Position numbers and translations under genes: made by a program. Below are positions 55,858 to 64,000 of a stretch of 64,000 nucleotides of DNA, piece by piece. The stretch is from assembly GCF_030295915.1 (NCBI RefSeq), contig NZ_AP027361.1:2046001-2110000 (forward strand), read 5' to 3'. The stretch's first letter is position 1. Each line of letters begins with the position of its first letter. Below the pieces are notes generated by a model, which worked only from the letters and a program-made list of their open reading frames with translations, was not told the DNA's origin and ran no database searches. Source of the stretch: Thalassotalea sediminis. GTDB taxonomy: Bacteria; Pseudomonadota; Gammaproteobacteria; Enterobacterales; Alteromonadaceae.

Positions 55858-55938
55858 ATGCAATTAGTAACTTTACTCAACGTCGTCCTCACAGTCGTGG
55901 TGGTTTTAGAACCAATGCGAGGAAAGCGTCGTGCGTAA
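55858..55938 (+). CDS. ilv leader peptide (attenuation)
   Basis: This 26-codon frame begins MQLVTLLN, continues 'VVLTVVVVLEP' and ends 'MRGKRRA'. Twelve of 26 residues are Leu or Val, including four consecutive Val codons. It lies between a strong promoter and a terminator, directly ahead of acetolactate synthase genes, as in ilvL/ivbL attenuators. No strong Shine-Dalgarno is seen. Ile codons are absent. Confidence 0.82.
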   Translation: MQLVTLLNVVLTVVVVLEPMRGKRRA

Positions 55939-55995
55939 AGTTTAATTAAATACAGTTTCACGAAACCCTCGCTCTGCAAAGACCGAGGGTTTTTT
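55917..55995 (+). promoter_or_regulatory. Transcription attenuator of ilvIH
   Basis: The terminator is AAACCCTCG (55963-55971) paired with CGAGGGTTT (55984-55992) and followed by T. GCGAGG (55917-55922), inside the end of the leader peptide frame, is complementary to CCTCGC (55967-55972), forming a competing antiterminator. Ribosome stalling at the Val/Leu codons would free the antiterminator. Confidence 0.82.
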
Positions 55996-56036
55996 ATTTT
56001 TATACGTTCAAGAAAACAACTTTAAGGGCAAATCTA

Positions 56037-57761
56037 ATGGCGACACAAACGTATACAGGTGCTGAAATGGTTGTTAAGGCGCTATCAGCACTTAACGTAA
56101 AATACGTATTTGGCTACCCCGGTGGTTCAGTACTCGATATTTACGATGCTATTTTTCAGCAGGAAGATGTCGAACATATACTTGTTAGACATGAGCAAGC
56201 AGCAACTCACATGGCTGATGGTTTTGCCAGGGCAACAGGCGAAGTTGGGTATGTACTTGCCACGTCTGGCCCTGGTGCAACAAATTGTGTAACAGGTATT
56301 GCAACAGCTTATATGGATTCTATACCAATGGTGGTTCTAGCCGGTCAAGTACCCACTAACCTGATCGGCGATGATGCCTTTCAAGAAACAGATATTGTTG
56401 GTTGCTCACGCCCGATCGTCAAACATAGTTTTAATTGTAGAAATTTATCAGAAATTCCAAATATTATCGCAAAAGCGCACTATATAGCCCAGTCAGGGCG
56501 CCCAGGTCCTGTGGTGGTGGAACTACCTAAAGATATTTTGGTACCGCAAAATAAAGCCTCTTTCCATATCGAAACAGATGTCAAATTGCGCTCTTACAAC
56601 CCAACCAAAAAAGGTCACCCTAAACAAATTAAAAAGGCGATTAAAGCGATCACTGAGGCACAACGTTTAGTTATTTATTCAGGTGGAGGTATAGTACTGG
56701 CGGATGCATCAGCGTTATTAACGAAATTAGTTGAGAAGTTAAATGCGCCCTGCACTAATACGCTTATGGGGTTAGGTGGTTTATCTGGCACACACGATAA
56801 TTTTATTGGTATGTTAGGTATGCATGGTAGTTTGGAGGCTAACAAAGCCATGGCAAATGCTGATGTTATATTAGCGTTAGGTGCACGATTTGATGATCGA
56901 GTAACAAATAATGTTAAAAAGTTTTGTCCTGACGCAAAAATAGTACATGTAGATATAGATCCTACCTCTATTTCTAAAACCATCAATGCGCATATTCCTG
57001 TTGTCGGATTAATTGATATCGTTATAGAACAGTTACTCGAAGAATTAGACGCGGTAAATTTTGTCCCTGATCAGCAAATTAACGATGATTGGTGGCAAAA
57101 AATTAATCAATGGCGCTCACATGATAGTGTTAGTTATCAGCAAGATGAAGGCAAAATAAAACCACAGCGTGTAATTGAGGAGATGTACGAAATTACAAAG
57201 GGTGAAGCCTATATCTGTTCTGATGTAGGACAACACCAAATGTTTGCAGCACAATACTATCCTTTCGCGAAACCAAGACAGTGGATTAATTCAGGCGGGC
57301 TTGGCACCATGGGATTTGGTTTACCTGCAGCGATGGGCGTAAAACTCGCCTTTCCGGAAAGTCATGTTGTTTGTGTTACGGGTGATGGTTCAATTCAAAT
57401 GAATATTCAAGAGTTATCAACTTGTTTGCAATATCGATTACCTGTCGTCATTGTATCATTAAATAACCGTTCTCTAGGTATGGTACGACAATGGCAAGAT
57501 ATGATTTACGGGGGACGTCACTCATCGTCTTATATGGAATCATTACCAGACTTTGTAAAGCTTGCAGAAGCGTATGGTCACGTTGGTATTCAAATTAATC
57601 AATTGTCCGAGTTAAATGAAAAATTAACGGAAGCATTTGAGATAAAAGATCGTTTAGTGTTTGTAGATATTTTAGTTGATGAATTAGAACACGTTTATCC
57701 AATGCAAATTAGACATGGAGCAGTAGATGACATGTGGTTACGTAAAGGAGTAAAAGCATAA
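56037..57761 (+). CDS. ilvI: Acetolactate synthase, large (catalytic) subunit
   Basis: This 574-residue thiamine diphosphate enzyme forms acetolactate or acetohydroxybutyrate, the first common step to Val, Leu and Ile. The catalytic glutamate is in '[20 protein letters not shown]', the FAD/middle domain spans about 190-330, and the ThDP motif is '[17 protein letters not shown]'. Length equals E. coli IlvI (574). AAGGG lies 8 bases before the ATG. The last base is shared with the ilvH ATG, so the subunits are coupled. Control is by the upstream attenuator. Confidence 0.95.
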   Translation: MATQTYTGAEMVVKALSALNVKYVFGYPGGSVLDIYDAIFQQEDVEHILVRHEQAATHMADGFARATGEVGYVLATSGPGATNCVTGIATAYMDSIPMVVLAGQVPTNLIGDDAFQETDIVGCSRPIVKHSFNCRNLSEIPNIIAKAHYIAQSGRPGPVVVELPKDILVPQNKASFHIETDVKLRSYNPTKKGHPKQIKKAIKAITEAQRLVIYSGGGIVLADASALLTKLVEKLNAPCTNTLMGLGGLSGTHDNFIGMLGMHGSLEANKAMANADVILALGARFDDRVTNNVKKFCPDAKIVHVDIDPTSISKTINAHIPVVGLIDIVIEQLLEELDAVNFVPDQQINDDWWQKINQWRSHDSVSYQQDEGKIKPQRVIEEMYEITKGEAYICSDVGQHQMFAAQYYPFAKPRQWINSGGLGTMGFGLPAAMGVKLAFPESHVVCVTGDGSIQMNIQELSTCLQYRLPVVIVSLNNRSLGMVRQWQDMIYGGRHSSSYMESLPDFVKLAEAYGHVGIQINQLSELNEKLTEAFEIKDRLVFVDILVDELEHVYPMQIRHGAVDDMWLRKGVKA

Positions 57762-58258
57762 TGCGACGTATACTTGCAATATTATTAGAAAATGAGCCTG
57801 GTTCATTGTCACGCATCGTTGGTTTATTTTCTCAACGAGCGTTTAACATAGAAAGTTTAACGGTTGCACCAACTGAAGATCAAAGTTTATCTCGGATCAC
57901 AATTACCACACGCGGTGATGATCGGGTGTTGGAACAAATAGTAAAACAAGTAAATAAGCTTATAGATGTAATAAAGATAACCGATCTAACAGATAGAGAT
58001 CATGTAGAGCGCGAAATATTGTTAATTAAAGTGCTCGCTATGAATGACAAATCACGTACTGAAGTAACACGAATCACTGATATTTTTAGAGGAGCTATTG
58101 TTGATATTGGCAAGCAGGTATACACCATTCAATTAACAGGCAATGATAAGAAGCTGAATGCTTTTATCACTGCCCTAGCTAATGAAACTGAAATTATCGA
58201 ATCAGCCCGCTCAGGTACAGTTGGTGTAGCACGCGGTGAAAAAGCGTTACGAATATAA
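57761..58258 (+). CDS. ilvH: Acetolactate synthase, small (regulatory) subunit
   Basis: This 165-residue subunit (E. coli IlvH 163) stimulates the large subunit and gives valine feedback inhibition. The N-terminal ACT domain is 'RILAILLENEPGSLSRIVGL', 'FNIESLTVAPTEDQSLSRIT', and the C-terminal domain includes 'AKVxxMxDKSRTEVTRITDIF'-like sequence ('LAMNDKSRTEVTRITDIF'). It overlaps ilvI by one base, and a terminator follows. Confidence 0.96.
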   Translation: MRRILAILLENEPGSLSRIVGLFSQRAFNIESLTVAPTEDQSLSRITITTRGDDRVLEQIVKQVNKLIDVIKITDLTDRDHVEREILLIKVLAMNDKSRTEVTRITDIFRGAIVDIGKQVYTIQLTGNDKKLNAFITALANETEIIESARSGTVGVARGEKALRI

Positions 58259-58269
58259 CGCTTTCTATT

Positions 58270-58303
58270 TAGCAAAAAGCTAGCCTGTGGTTAGCTTTTT
58301 GCC
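58270..58303. terminator. Bidirectional terminator between ilvH and the phosphatase gene
   Basis: GCAAAAAGCTA and TAGCTTTTTGC form an 11-bp stem with a 9-base loop, T-rich in both directions. It includes the stop codon of the convergent gene at 58291. Confidence 0.88.
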
Positions 58304-58782
58304 TTCATTTTCTTAATAAGTCCATCACTCGCATCTTCAACAAGATCAAGAACATACTTAAACCCTCTGGCGCCACCATAATATGGATCTGGTACTTCCA
58401 TATCTTCAAAGTTTTCAGCGTATTGCAAAAACAAGTGTATTTTATCGTGATAACCAGCAGGAGCTAGTTTTTTCAAATCTCGTAAATTCTGTTCATCCAT
58501 TGCTAAAATAATATCAAAGTCAGCAAAGTCCTCCACGGTGACTTTTCTCGCCCGTATATTATCGAATTTATAGCCACGGGAATTTCCCGCCTTTTGCGCG
58601 CGATGATCTGGTTTTTCTCTAGCATGTGAACCAATAGTTCCTGCTGAATCTAAACTCACTGTTAATTTGTTTTGAGTCGCTTTATCGCGAAATACCGCTT
58701 CTGCCGTAGGCGAGCGACATATGTTGCCCATACAAACGAATAAAATACGCTTTATATCCTTATAAACGATATGCTCTGTCAT
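58291..58782 (-). CDS. Low-molecular-weight protein-tyrosine phosphatase
   Basis: This 163-residue phosphatase has the P-loop 'VCMGNICRSPTAEAVFRDKA' (C-x5-R-S) and the general acid loop 'VPDPYYGGARGF'. Such enzymes dephosphorylate tyrosine kinases of exopolysaccharide systems or free phosphotyrosine, but no kinase gene is nearby. It is monocistronic. Confidence 0.92.
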   Translation of the reverse strand: MTEHIVYKDIKRILFVCMGNICRSPTAEAVFRDKATQNKLTVSLDSAGTIGSHAREKPDHRAQKAGNSRGYKFDNIRARKVTVEDFADFDIILAMDEQNLRDLKKLAPAGYHDKIHLFLQYAENFEDMEVPDPYYGGARGFKYVLDLVEDASDGLIKKMKAKS

Positions 58783-59064
58783 TTATTTCAATCCAATTTT
58801 TGACTTAACCCCTAAAACCTACGAATTAGGTGTCTTTTATCTTTGTGTAAATATTACCTTAAAATGTGCCAAATACCCTACCGTAAATGTGCCAATTTGG
58901 CGAGTATAAAATATAGCTTGATGCACTTCGTCTCGATGAGTTTTACAAAAACATAATAATAGGGCTAAGTAGATAAGTTATATGCTATTTTTCTTGTTTT
59001 ATTACCAAGTCATCATTTATTTGCTACAGTTAAAACAGTTAATCGTCTAACCATTTATAACTTA

Positions 59065-61623
59065 ATGACAAAGTTTATCACCCAGCTGTCGTATTCAGTA
59101 CGTACCGTTTTTATCTTAACTATGGTGCTTACCTTAGCCATCATTTTATACCAGTTTAGTAATAATTTAAGTCGTTTAACCAATGAACACAATAACGACA
59201 ATACTAATGTGAAATTTCAATACTTTATTGATAATGATAATGCAATGTCATTTGAACAAATCCGTGAAAACATTCACCAGTTTAAGCACGTGAAAGGATC
59301 AGAAATTCCATTTGCCTTAAAAGACCAAACCTATTGGCTTATCGTATCAATTGAAAATGTACAAGAAAATCAAAAGCCATATGTGTTGTATGTCGATAAT
59401 AAATTACTTGATGTATTCAACGTGTATCGAATGGTAAATGAAACGTCTATTGAAAAAATAATATCAGTACCATCTTTGCTTAATCAGGCCTATCCACATA
59501 TTGATATCGATATGTCGACAAAGCGTAAACAAGCATTTTTAGTACAATTACGTACTGATGGTCCCCCTAATATGCCGATACAGTTAATTCAAAAAACAGC
59601 GTTTACACAACATGTACTCTTTGCACAGTTGCTCTATGGCGCTTTTATTGGTGTAATACTTTTAATGGCGCTGTATAACTTCGTGCTTTACTTTGCGGTC
59701 AAAGACAAAGTGTATTTGTTATATATCGGCTACTTAATCTCTGCATTTTTTATCATGTCGAGTATTACTGGTTTTGGCTATTTCATGTTTAACATTGCAC
59801 TCAATCAGTTGATTGATAAATACCTTGTCATTTTACATTTCTTGTTAGTCTTCTTTTTACTGTCATTCACACTTTTTTTCTTACGTTATGAACGCAGCAA
59901 AGGGCTTTGGTATCGCATTACAATGCTCTCTTGCGGGATACTAATGGTACTTGCGGTATTCTCATTAACACTCGACCAAATACAACAAGCAACATTATTT
60001 TTTGCAATTCAACCCGCGGTATTACTGTTAGCGTTAACCTTGTTATTAAAACAAATAAATACTAACTTTTCGTGGGCTAAGTATTACTTAGCATCTTGGG
60101 TCCCCTTAATCATTGGTGCAGCGATACAACCCGCGGTACTATTAAACTTTATCAATTATTCGTTTTTGACGAGTAATGCTTTTTTAATTGCGATGATCTT
60201 AGAAGTTTCATTTATGGCCTTTGCACTCGCAGAAAGAATGAAACGTAATGAACAAGATAAAATTGAAAACATTGCCTATCACCTATCGAGTGGTATTCCT
60301 AGAAAATCAAACATTGAGGGTGCTATTAACACCTTAGCGCTAAACAAAAGCCGTGACTTTAGCGTCATCATTATAAAACCAGAGCATATTGAGAAAGTTA
60401 CCCTATATATAAACGACGATATGAATACAGCGCTTTTTAAACGGCTCTATAAAAAACTCTCTTCGTTATTTAATTATAATGACGCCGTAGTGCCACTGAC
60501 AGATAAGAACGAAAAACTGTGCTTAATAAACAATACCAGTTTAGCCTTTATTCTTGATAACACGATCAATGAGCAACCACTTGAAACATTAGTACAATCG
60601 ATTCAACAAATTGTCTTTGAAAACTTTCACTTAACTAATTTACAATTACCACTCGGCGCTGTTATCGGTATATCTACTCATCCAAGCCATGGCAATAAAA
60701 GCCATCAACTTTTAAATAGAGCACTCATTGCAACAAAAAATGCAGAAAACAGTGTGGAAAAATGGGCGCAATACGCAGACAATGCTAACGACACCACCAA
60801 CTATCTCTTCAAGCTATCTAATGATTTAAAGCAAGCAATTGAGCATGATACTTTAGCCTTATACCACCAACCGCAGGTAGACTTAAGAACGTTAAGAGTA
60901 TGTAGTAGTGAATGCCTATTAAGATGGCAGCATCCTGAAGAAGGCTTTATTCCACCATCAATTTTTGTGCCTATCGCAGAAGATATGGGCTTAATACATG
61001 AGCTCACTTTTTGGGTCATTAAAAAAGCATTAACGCAACAAAAATACTTAATGGATACCCATGGATTTAATCATTTAGTATCAATAAATATTAGTGGCAA
61101 AGACATTTGTTCAAAAGGTTTCTTGGCAAAAACACTCGCAATTATTGAATCATGTGACGTTGCGACTGACAAAATTATCTTCGAACTTACGGAGTCAGCA
61201 AGCTTTACTGATAACGACTTCGCAATGCATGTGATAGAGCAACTTACAGAGCTTGGCATAACCATAAGTATCGACGACTTTGGTACAGGATACTCCTCAA
61301 TGTCACAGATCAGTCACTTACCATTTCAGGAGTTGAAAGTAGATCGGGAGTTTGTAGAAAACATTAACCAAGACAAAAAACGACTCGTCATTGCAGAAGC
61401 CACAGTTAAGATGGCTAAAGGATTAGGTTTAGAAGTTGTAGCGGAAGGCATAAACAGTGAGCAAGACGAAGAAACACTAAGGCAATTTGGTTGTGATATT
61501 GGTCAAGGTTATTACTACGCAAAACCAATGTCATTAGAAGAGTATGAACAATGGCTATTATCATTAGTCAACGGTCGTGTTAAACAGCCACTAGACGGTG
61601 AATATATTCCCGCCGCTAAATAA
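59065..61623 (+). CDS. 7TMR-DISM membrane protein with degenerate GGDEF and EAL domains
   Basis: This 852-residue inner-membrane protein has an N-terminal membrane segment, a periplasmic 7TMR-DISM sensor (about 50-180), seven membrane segments (about 190-395), a degenerate GGDEF-like domain without signature (about 410-570) and an EAL domain (about 590-840). EAL residues are kept except that the motif reads ECL (E616 in 'SSECLLRWQHPEEG'). 'SINISG', 'FELTES', 'IDDFGTGYSS', 'LKVDREF' and 'GQGYYYAKPM' suggest active c-di-GMP phosphodiesterase. The ligand is unknown. Confidence 0.92.
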   Translation: MTKFITQLSYSVRTVFILTMVLTLAIILYQFSNNLSRLTNEHNNDNTNVKFQYFIDNDNAMSFEQIRENIHQFKHVKGSEIPFALKDQTYWLIVSIENVQENQKPYVLYVDNKLLDVFNVYRMVNETSIEKIISVPSLLNQAYPHIDIDMSTKRKQAFLVQLRTDGPPNMPIQLIQKTAFTQHVLFAQLLYGAFIGVILLMALYNFVLYFAVKDKVYLLYIGYLISAFFIMSSITGFGYFMFNIALNQLIDKYLVILHFLLVFFLLSFTLFFLRYERSKGLWYRITMLSCGILMVLAVFSLTLDQIQQATLFFAIQPAVLLLALTLLLKQINTNFSWAKYYLASWVPLIIGAAIQPAVLLNFINYSFLTSNAFLIAMILEVSFMAFALAERMKRNEQDKIENIAYHLSSGIPRKSNIEGAINTLALNKSRDFSVIIIKPEHIEKVTLYINDDMNTALFKRLYKKLSSLFNYNDAVVPLTDKNEKLCLINNTSLAFILDNTINEQPLETLVQSIQQIVFENFHLTNLQLPLGAVIGISTHPSHGNKSHQLLNRALIATKNAENSVEKWAQYADNANDTTNYLFKLSNDLKQAIEHDTLALYHQPQVDLRTLRVCSSECLLRWQHPEEGFIPPSIFVPIAEDMGLIHELTFWVIKKALTQQKYLMDTHGFNHLVSINISGKDICSKGFLAKTLAIIESCDVATDKIIFELTESASFTDNDFAMHVIEQLTELGITISIDDFGTGYSSMSQISHLPFQELKVDREFVENINQDKKRLVIAEATVKMAKGLGLEVVAEGINSEQDEETLRQFGCDIGQGYYYAKPMSLEEYEQWLLSLVNGRVKQPLDGEYIPAAK

Positions 61624-61652
61624 GAACAATCAGTTTCAGTAACTGATTGTTC
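61624..61652. terminator. Hairpin between the convergent EAL and aroG genes
   Basis: GAACAATCAGTT and AACTGATTGTTC form a perfect 12-bp stem with a 5-base loop between convergent stops. T-runs are short on both strands, so termination in both directions is likely but modest. Confidence 0.7.
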
Positions 61653-61668
61653 CATAACATTTTAGTAA

Positions 61669-62721
61669 CTACAATCTGCGTTTAGCGACCGCATCATTAA
61701 GCTGAGCTAATAATGTTTCAGTGTCTTGCCAACCGATACACGCATCAGTTATAGATTGACCATATACTTCAGCTTTTCCGTCGACAAGATCTTGTCGACC
61801 TTCTACTAAGTGACTCTCTACCATTACACCAAATATATTATGATTTCCATTAGCAATTTGTTCACTAACATTTGCACTTACTAGCATTTGATTTTCAAAT
61901 TTTTTACTTGAATTGCCATGGCTAAAATCAATCATTATTTTGGTATTTAATTTTGAAGCCTCAAGTTGATCTGTTACTTGTTTTACACTATCTGCATCAT
62001 AATTTGGCGCTTTACCACCACGTAAGATGATGTGACAGTCTGGATTTCCAGTCGTTTGAACAATTGCCGAATGACCAAATTTAGTCACCGATAAAAAATG
62101 ATGAGATGCTGCAGCAGAGCCAATCGCATCGATGGCAATTTTAATGGTACCGTCTGTACCATTTTTAAAACCAACAGGACAAGACAATCCAGAGGCTAAC
62201 TCTCTGTGCACTTGGCTCTCTGTCGTTCGAGCACCAATCGCGCCCCAACACATAAAATCTGCCATGTATTGTGGCGTGATCATATCTAAAAACTCGCCAG
62301 CTGTTGGTAATCCTAAATCATTAAGATCAGCAAGTAATTTACGGCCAATACGTAAACCATCATTTAATTTAAAGCTATTATCCAAATATGGATCATTAAT
62401 TAACCCTTTCCAACCAACAGTTGTACGCGGTTTTTCAAAATATACGCGCATAACGATTTCAAGATTATCTTTATACTTCTCTCTCAATGCGACTAAGCGT
62501 TTGCCATACTCAACTGCAGCTTCTGGATCGTGAATTGAACAAGGACCAATAACTACTAGCAATCGATCATCTTGGTGATTAAATATTTTACTGATAGCAG
62601 CTCTACCACTAAACACTGTTTCAGATGCTTTTTCTGAACCAGGAAATCGCTCCAATAACGCCACTGGAGGTAACAATTCTTTAATTTTTTCGATGCGCAC
62701 ATCGTCTGTTTGGTAGAACAT
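61669..62721 (-). CDS. aroG: 3-deoxy-7-phosphoheptulonate (DAHP) synthase, AroG type
   Basis: This 350-residue class I DAHP synthase condenses phosphoenolpyruvate and erythrose-4-phosphate, the first shikimate step. 'VVIGPCSIHDPEAAVEYGKR', 'YFEKPRTTVGWKGLINDP', 'GARTTESQVHRELASGLSCP' and 'MIDFSHGNSSKKFENQM' hold the PEP and metal ligands. The N-terminal 'YQTDDVRIEKIKELLPPVAL' and exact length match E. coli AroG, the Phe-sensitive isozyme; effector specificity is inferred. No clear TyrR box was found upstream. Confidence 0.93.
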   Translation of the reverse strand: MFYQTDDVRIEKIKELLPPVALLERFPGSEKASETVFSGRAAISKIFNHQDDRLLVVIGPCSIHDPEAAVEYGKRLVALREKYKDNLEIVMRVYFEKPRTTVGWKGLINDPYLDNSFKLNDGLRIGRKLLADLNDLGLPTAGEFLDMITPQYMADFMCWGAIGARTTESQVHRELASGLSCPVGFKNGTDGTIKIAIDAIGSAAASHHFLSVTKFGHSAIVQTTGNPDCHIILRGGKAPNYDADSVKQVTDQLEASKLNTKIMIDFSHGNSSKKFENQMLVSANVSEQIANGNHNIFGVMVESHLVEGRQDLVDGKAEVYGQSITDACIGWQDTETLLAQLNDAVAKRRL

Positions 62722-62914
62722 AATTTTTCTCTTTATTACAACTAATATTTTATCGTTTTATACGTCTAGACACCTAGATAATAATCCCACCGGCTAATTT
62801 AACAGCGTTGATTAAACAATACCAACATAAAATCGTAAAAAAACGATATAATTAAGAACATTAAATAGTAAATAATACATCAATGAAGCAAGCGCTTAAG
62901 GAAGTTTCTAATTT

Positions 62915-63934
62915 ATGATAAACCCTACGCTACCGTTAGTAGATCTCCATCGTCACTTAGATGGCAATATCCGCCCTAAAACTATTTGGCAACTTGCACA
63001 ACAACATAATATTTCGTTGCCCGAAGATAGCTATGACAATTTTATTTCACATGTGCAAATTCAAGAATCTGAACCAGATTTACTTGCCTTTTTGAAGAAA
63101 CTCGATTGGGGGGTTGCCGTGCTTAAGAGCTTAGAAGACTGCCAACGAGTTGCTTATGAAAATGTAGAAGATTTAGTAATGGCAGGTATAGATTACGCAG
63201 AACTAAGGTTTTCACCTTACTATATGGCGATGACAAACAAGCTACCACTAGAAGGCGTGATTGAAGCTGTAGTAGATGGTATCAATAAAGGTAAACAAGC
63301 CTTTAATGTCGATGTAAACCTTATCGGTATCATGAGCCGAACATTTGGCCAACAAATATGCATGCAAGAACTCGATGCAATTATGGCTTGTAAAAAGCAT
63401 TTTGTTGCCATTGATCTTGCTGGTGATGAATTAAACTATCCCGGCACTATGTTTACTGAACACTTCAATAAAATAAAGCAAACTGACCTGCAAGTAACAG
63501 TGCATGCTGGTGAAGCAGCAGGAAGTGAAAGTATTTGGCAAGCAATACAACAATTAGGTGCAACACGCATCGGCCATGGGGTTGCGTGTCAGCACGACGA
63601 GAATCTTCTCGACTACCTTATTACGCACAATATTGCGATTGAGTCGTGTTTAACGTCAAATTATCAAACAGGCACTATACAAGATCTGAAAAAGCACCCT
63701 TTACCTATGTTTTTAGAGCGTGGCATTTTAGTCACATTAAATACCGATGATCCAGCAGTTGAAAATACCGAGTTAATCGCGGAATATAAACTAGCAAATA
63801 CATTGTTTAATTTGCAAACACAAGAAATAACAACAATACAACAAAATGGTGTTAACGCGAGCTTTTTATCAACGACTGAAAAACAATCGTTATTAAATAA
63901 GTCTATGTTTAATCACCAACGCACTAAGGAATAA
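62915..63934 (+). CDS. add: Adenosine deaminase
   Basis: This 339-residue metal-dependent deaminase converts adenosine to inosine. Zinc ligands are 'DLHRHLDG' (H12, H14), 'TVHAGEAAG' with its histidine and catalytic glutamate, 'RIGHGVAC' and 'TLNTDDPAV' with the last aspartates. E. coli Add has 333 residues. AAGGAAG lies upstream of the ATG. It is divergent from aroG, and a small membrane protein gene starts 4 bases after its stop. Confidence 0.95.
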   Translation: MINPTLPLVDLHRHLDGNIRPKTIWQLAQQHNISLPEDSYDNFISHVQIQESEPDLLAFLKKLDWGVAVLKSLEDCQRVAYENVEDLVMAGIDYAELRFSPYYMAMTNKLPLEGVIEAVVDGINKGKQAFNVDVNLIGIMSRTFGQQICMQELDAIMACKKHFVAIDLAGDELNYPGTMFTEHFNKIKQTDLQVTVHAGEAAGSESIWQAIQQLGATRIGHGVACQHDENLLDYLITHNIAIESCLTSNYQTGTIQDLKKHPLPMFLERGILVTLNTDDPAVENTELIAEYKLANTLFNLQTQEITTIQQNGVNASFLSTTEKQSLLNKSMFNHQRTKE

Positions 63935-63937
63935 ATT

Positions 63938-64000
63938 ATGGCAGAAATTGCACTCGCACTATTTGCAGGTGCGCTTGTAGGATTGATATTTTCAATCGTC
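63938..64000 (+). CDS. Start of a small membrane protein (possibly XapX type), cut by window edge
   Basis: An ATG at 63938, with AAGGA 8 bases upstream, opens 21 codons to the window edge: 'MAEIALALFAGALVGLIFSI'. This is a hydrophobic helix with small residues. It recalls the start of XapX/DUF1427 proteins of about 60 residues, but too little is visible for certainty. It follows add after 3 bases, suggesting one transcript. Confidence 0.6.
   Translation, partial: MAEIALALFAGALVGLIFSIV

Overview
The window looks like chromosomal core of a marine gammaproteobacterium of the order Alteromonadales, most likely Colwelliaceae (Colwellia/Thalassotalea type). The basis is AT-rich DNA, Shewanella/Colwellia-like proteins and several E. 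coli-like gene orders: uvrY-uvrC-pgsA-tRNA Gly/Cys/Leu, yafS/gloB-mltD, rluC/rne, fnr-uspE-ttcA and pheS-pheT-ihfA. The genus is inferred from remembered similarity, not from a search. I see no prophage, IS, CRISPR array or defence island.

Layout. 1-1965: TonB-dependent receptor, cut by the window edge. 2279-3466: a tRNA cluster (4 Gly-GCC, 3 Leu-TAA, 1 Cys-GCA) with a tandem duplication and two decayed tRNA-Gly-like copies, transcribed from a strong promoter downstream of pgsA. 3605-6761: pgsA, uvrC and uvrY. 6924-9646: a small basic protein, fabA with a FabR-like operator, a secreted protein and a MetC-like lyase. 9774-14429: divergent polB and dinG sharing one LexA box. 14438-20031: a periplasmic binding protein, a secreted metallo-beta-lactamase-fold protein, and a PdsO/PdsR/PdsS-like set normally associated with a dedicated proteobacterial sortase, with no sortase or target in view. 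20083-21505: queE/queC. 21558-23310: lysC behind a lysine riboswitch. 23424-28392: elyC, ybgI, yafS, gloB and mltD. 28415-33607: HAD phosphatase, rluC and rne with a long structured leader.

33789-41744: cytochrome cbb3 maturation genes (fixH, ccoI, ccoS, a SafE-like protein), then fnr, uspE behind a likely class II FNR promoter, ttcA and an NCS2 purine permease. 41745-42296: an unexplained structured intergenic region. 42297-47049: Bax-like glucosaminidase, a membrane protein, DUF1415, an Atm1-type ABC exporter and DUF2937. 47065-51235: DUF1801, ihfA, pheT and pheS. 51509-55508: small poorly characterised genes, then an HD-GYP response regulator. 55792-58258: ilvI-ilvH behind a Val/Leu-rich leader peptide and attenuator. 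58291-64000: LMW phosphatase, an EAL protein, aroG, add and the start of a small membrane protein.

The region is mainly housekeeping. Its interest lies in regulation: a lysine riboswitch, a branched-chain attenuator, a shared SOS box, FabR and FNR sites, the tRNA array, a sortase-less Pds module and an unassigned structured element near 41.8-42.2 kb.
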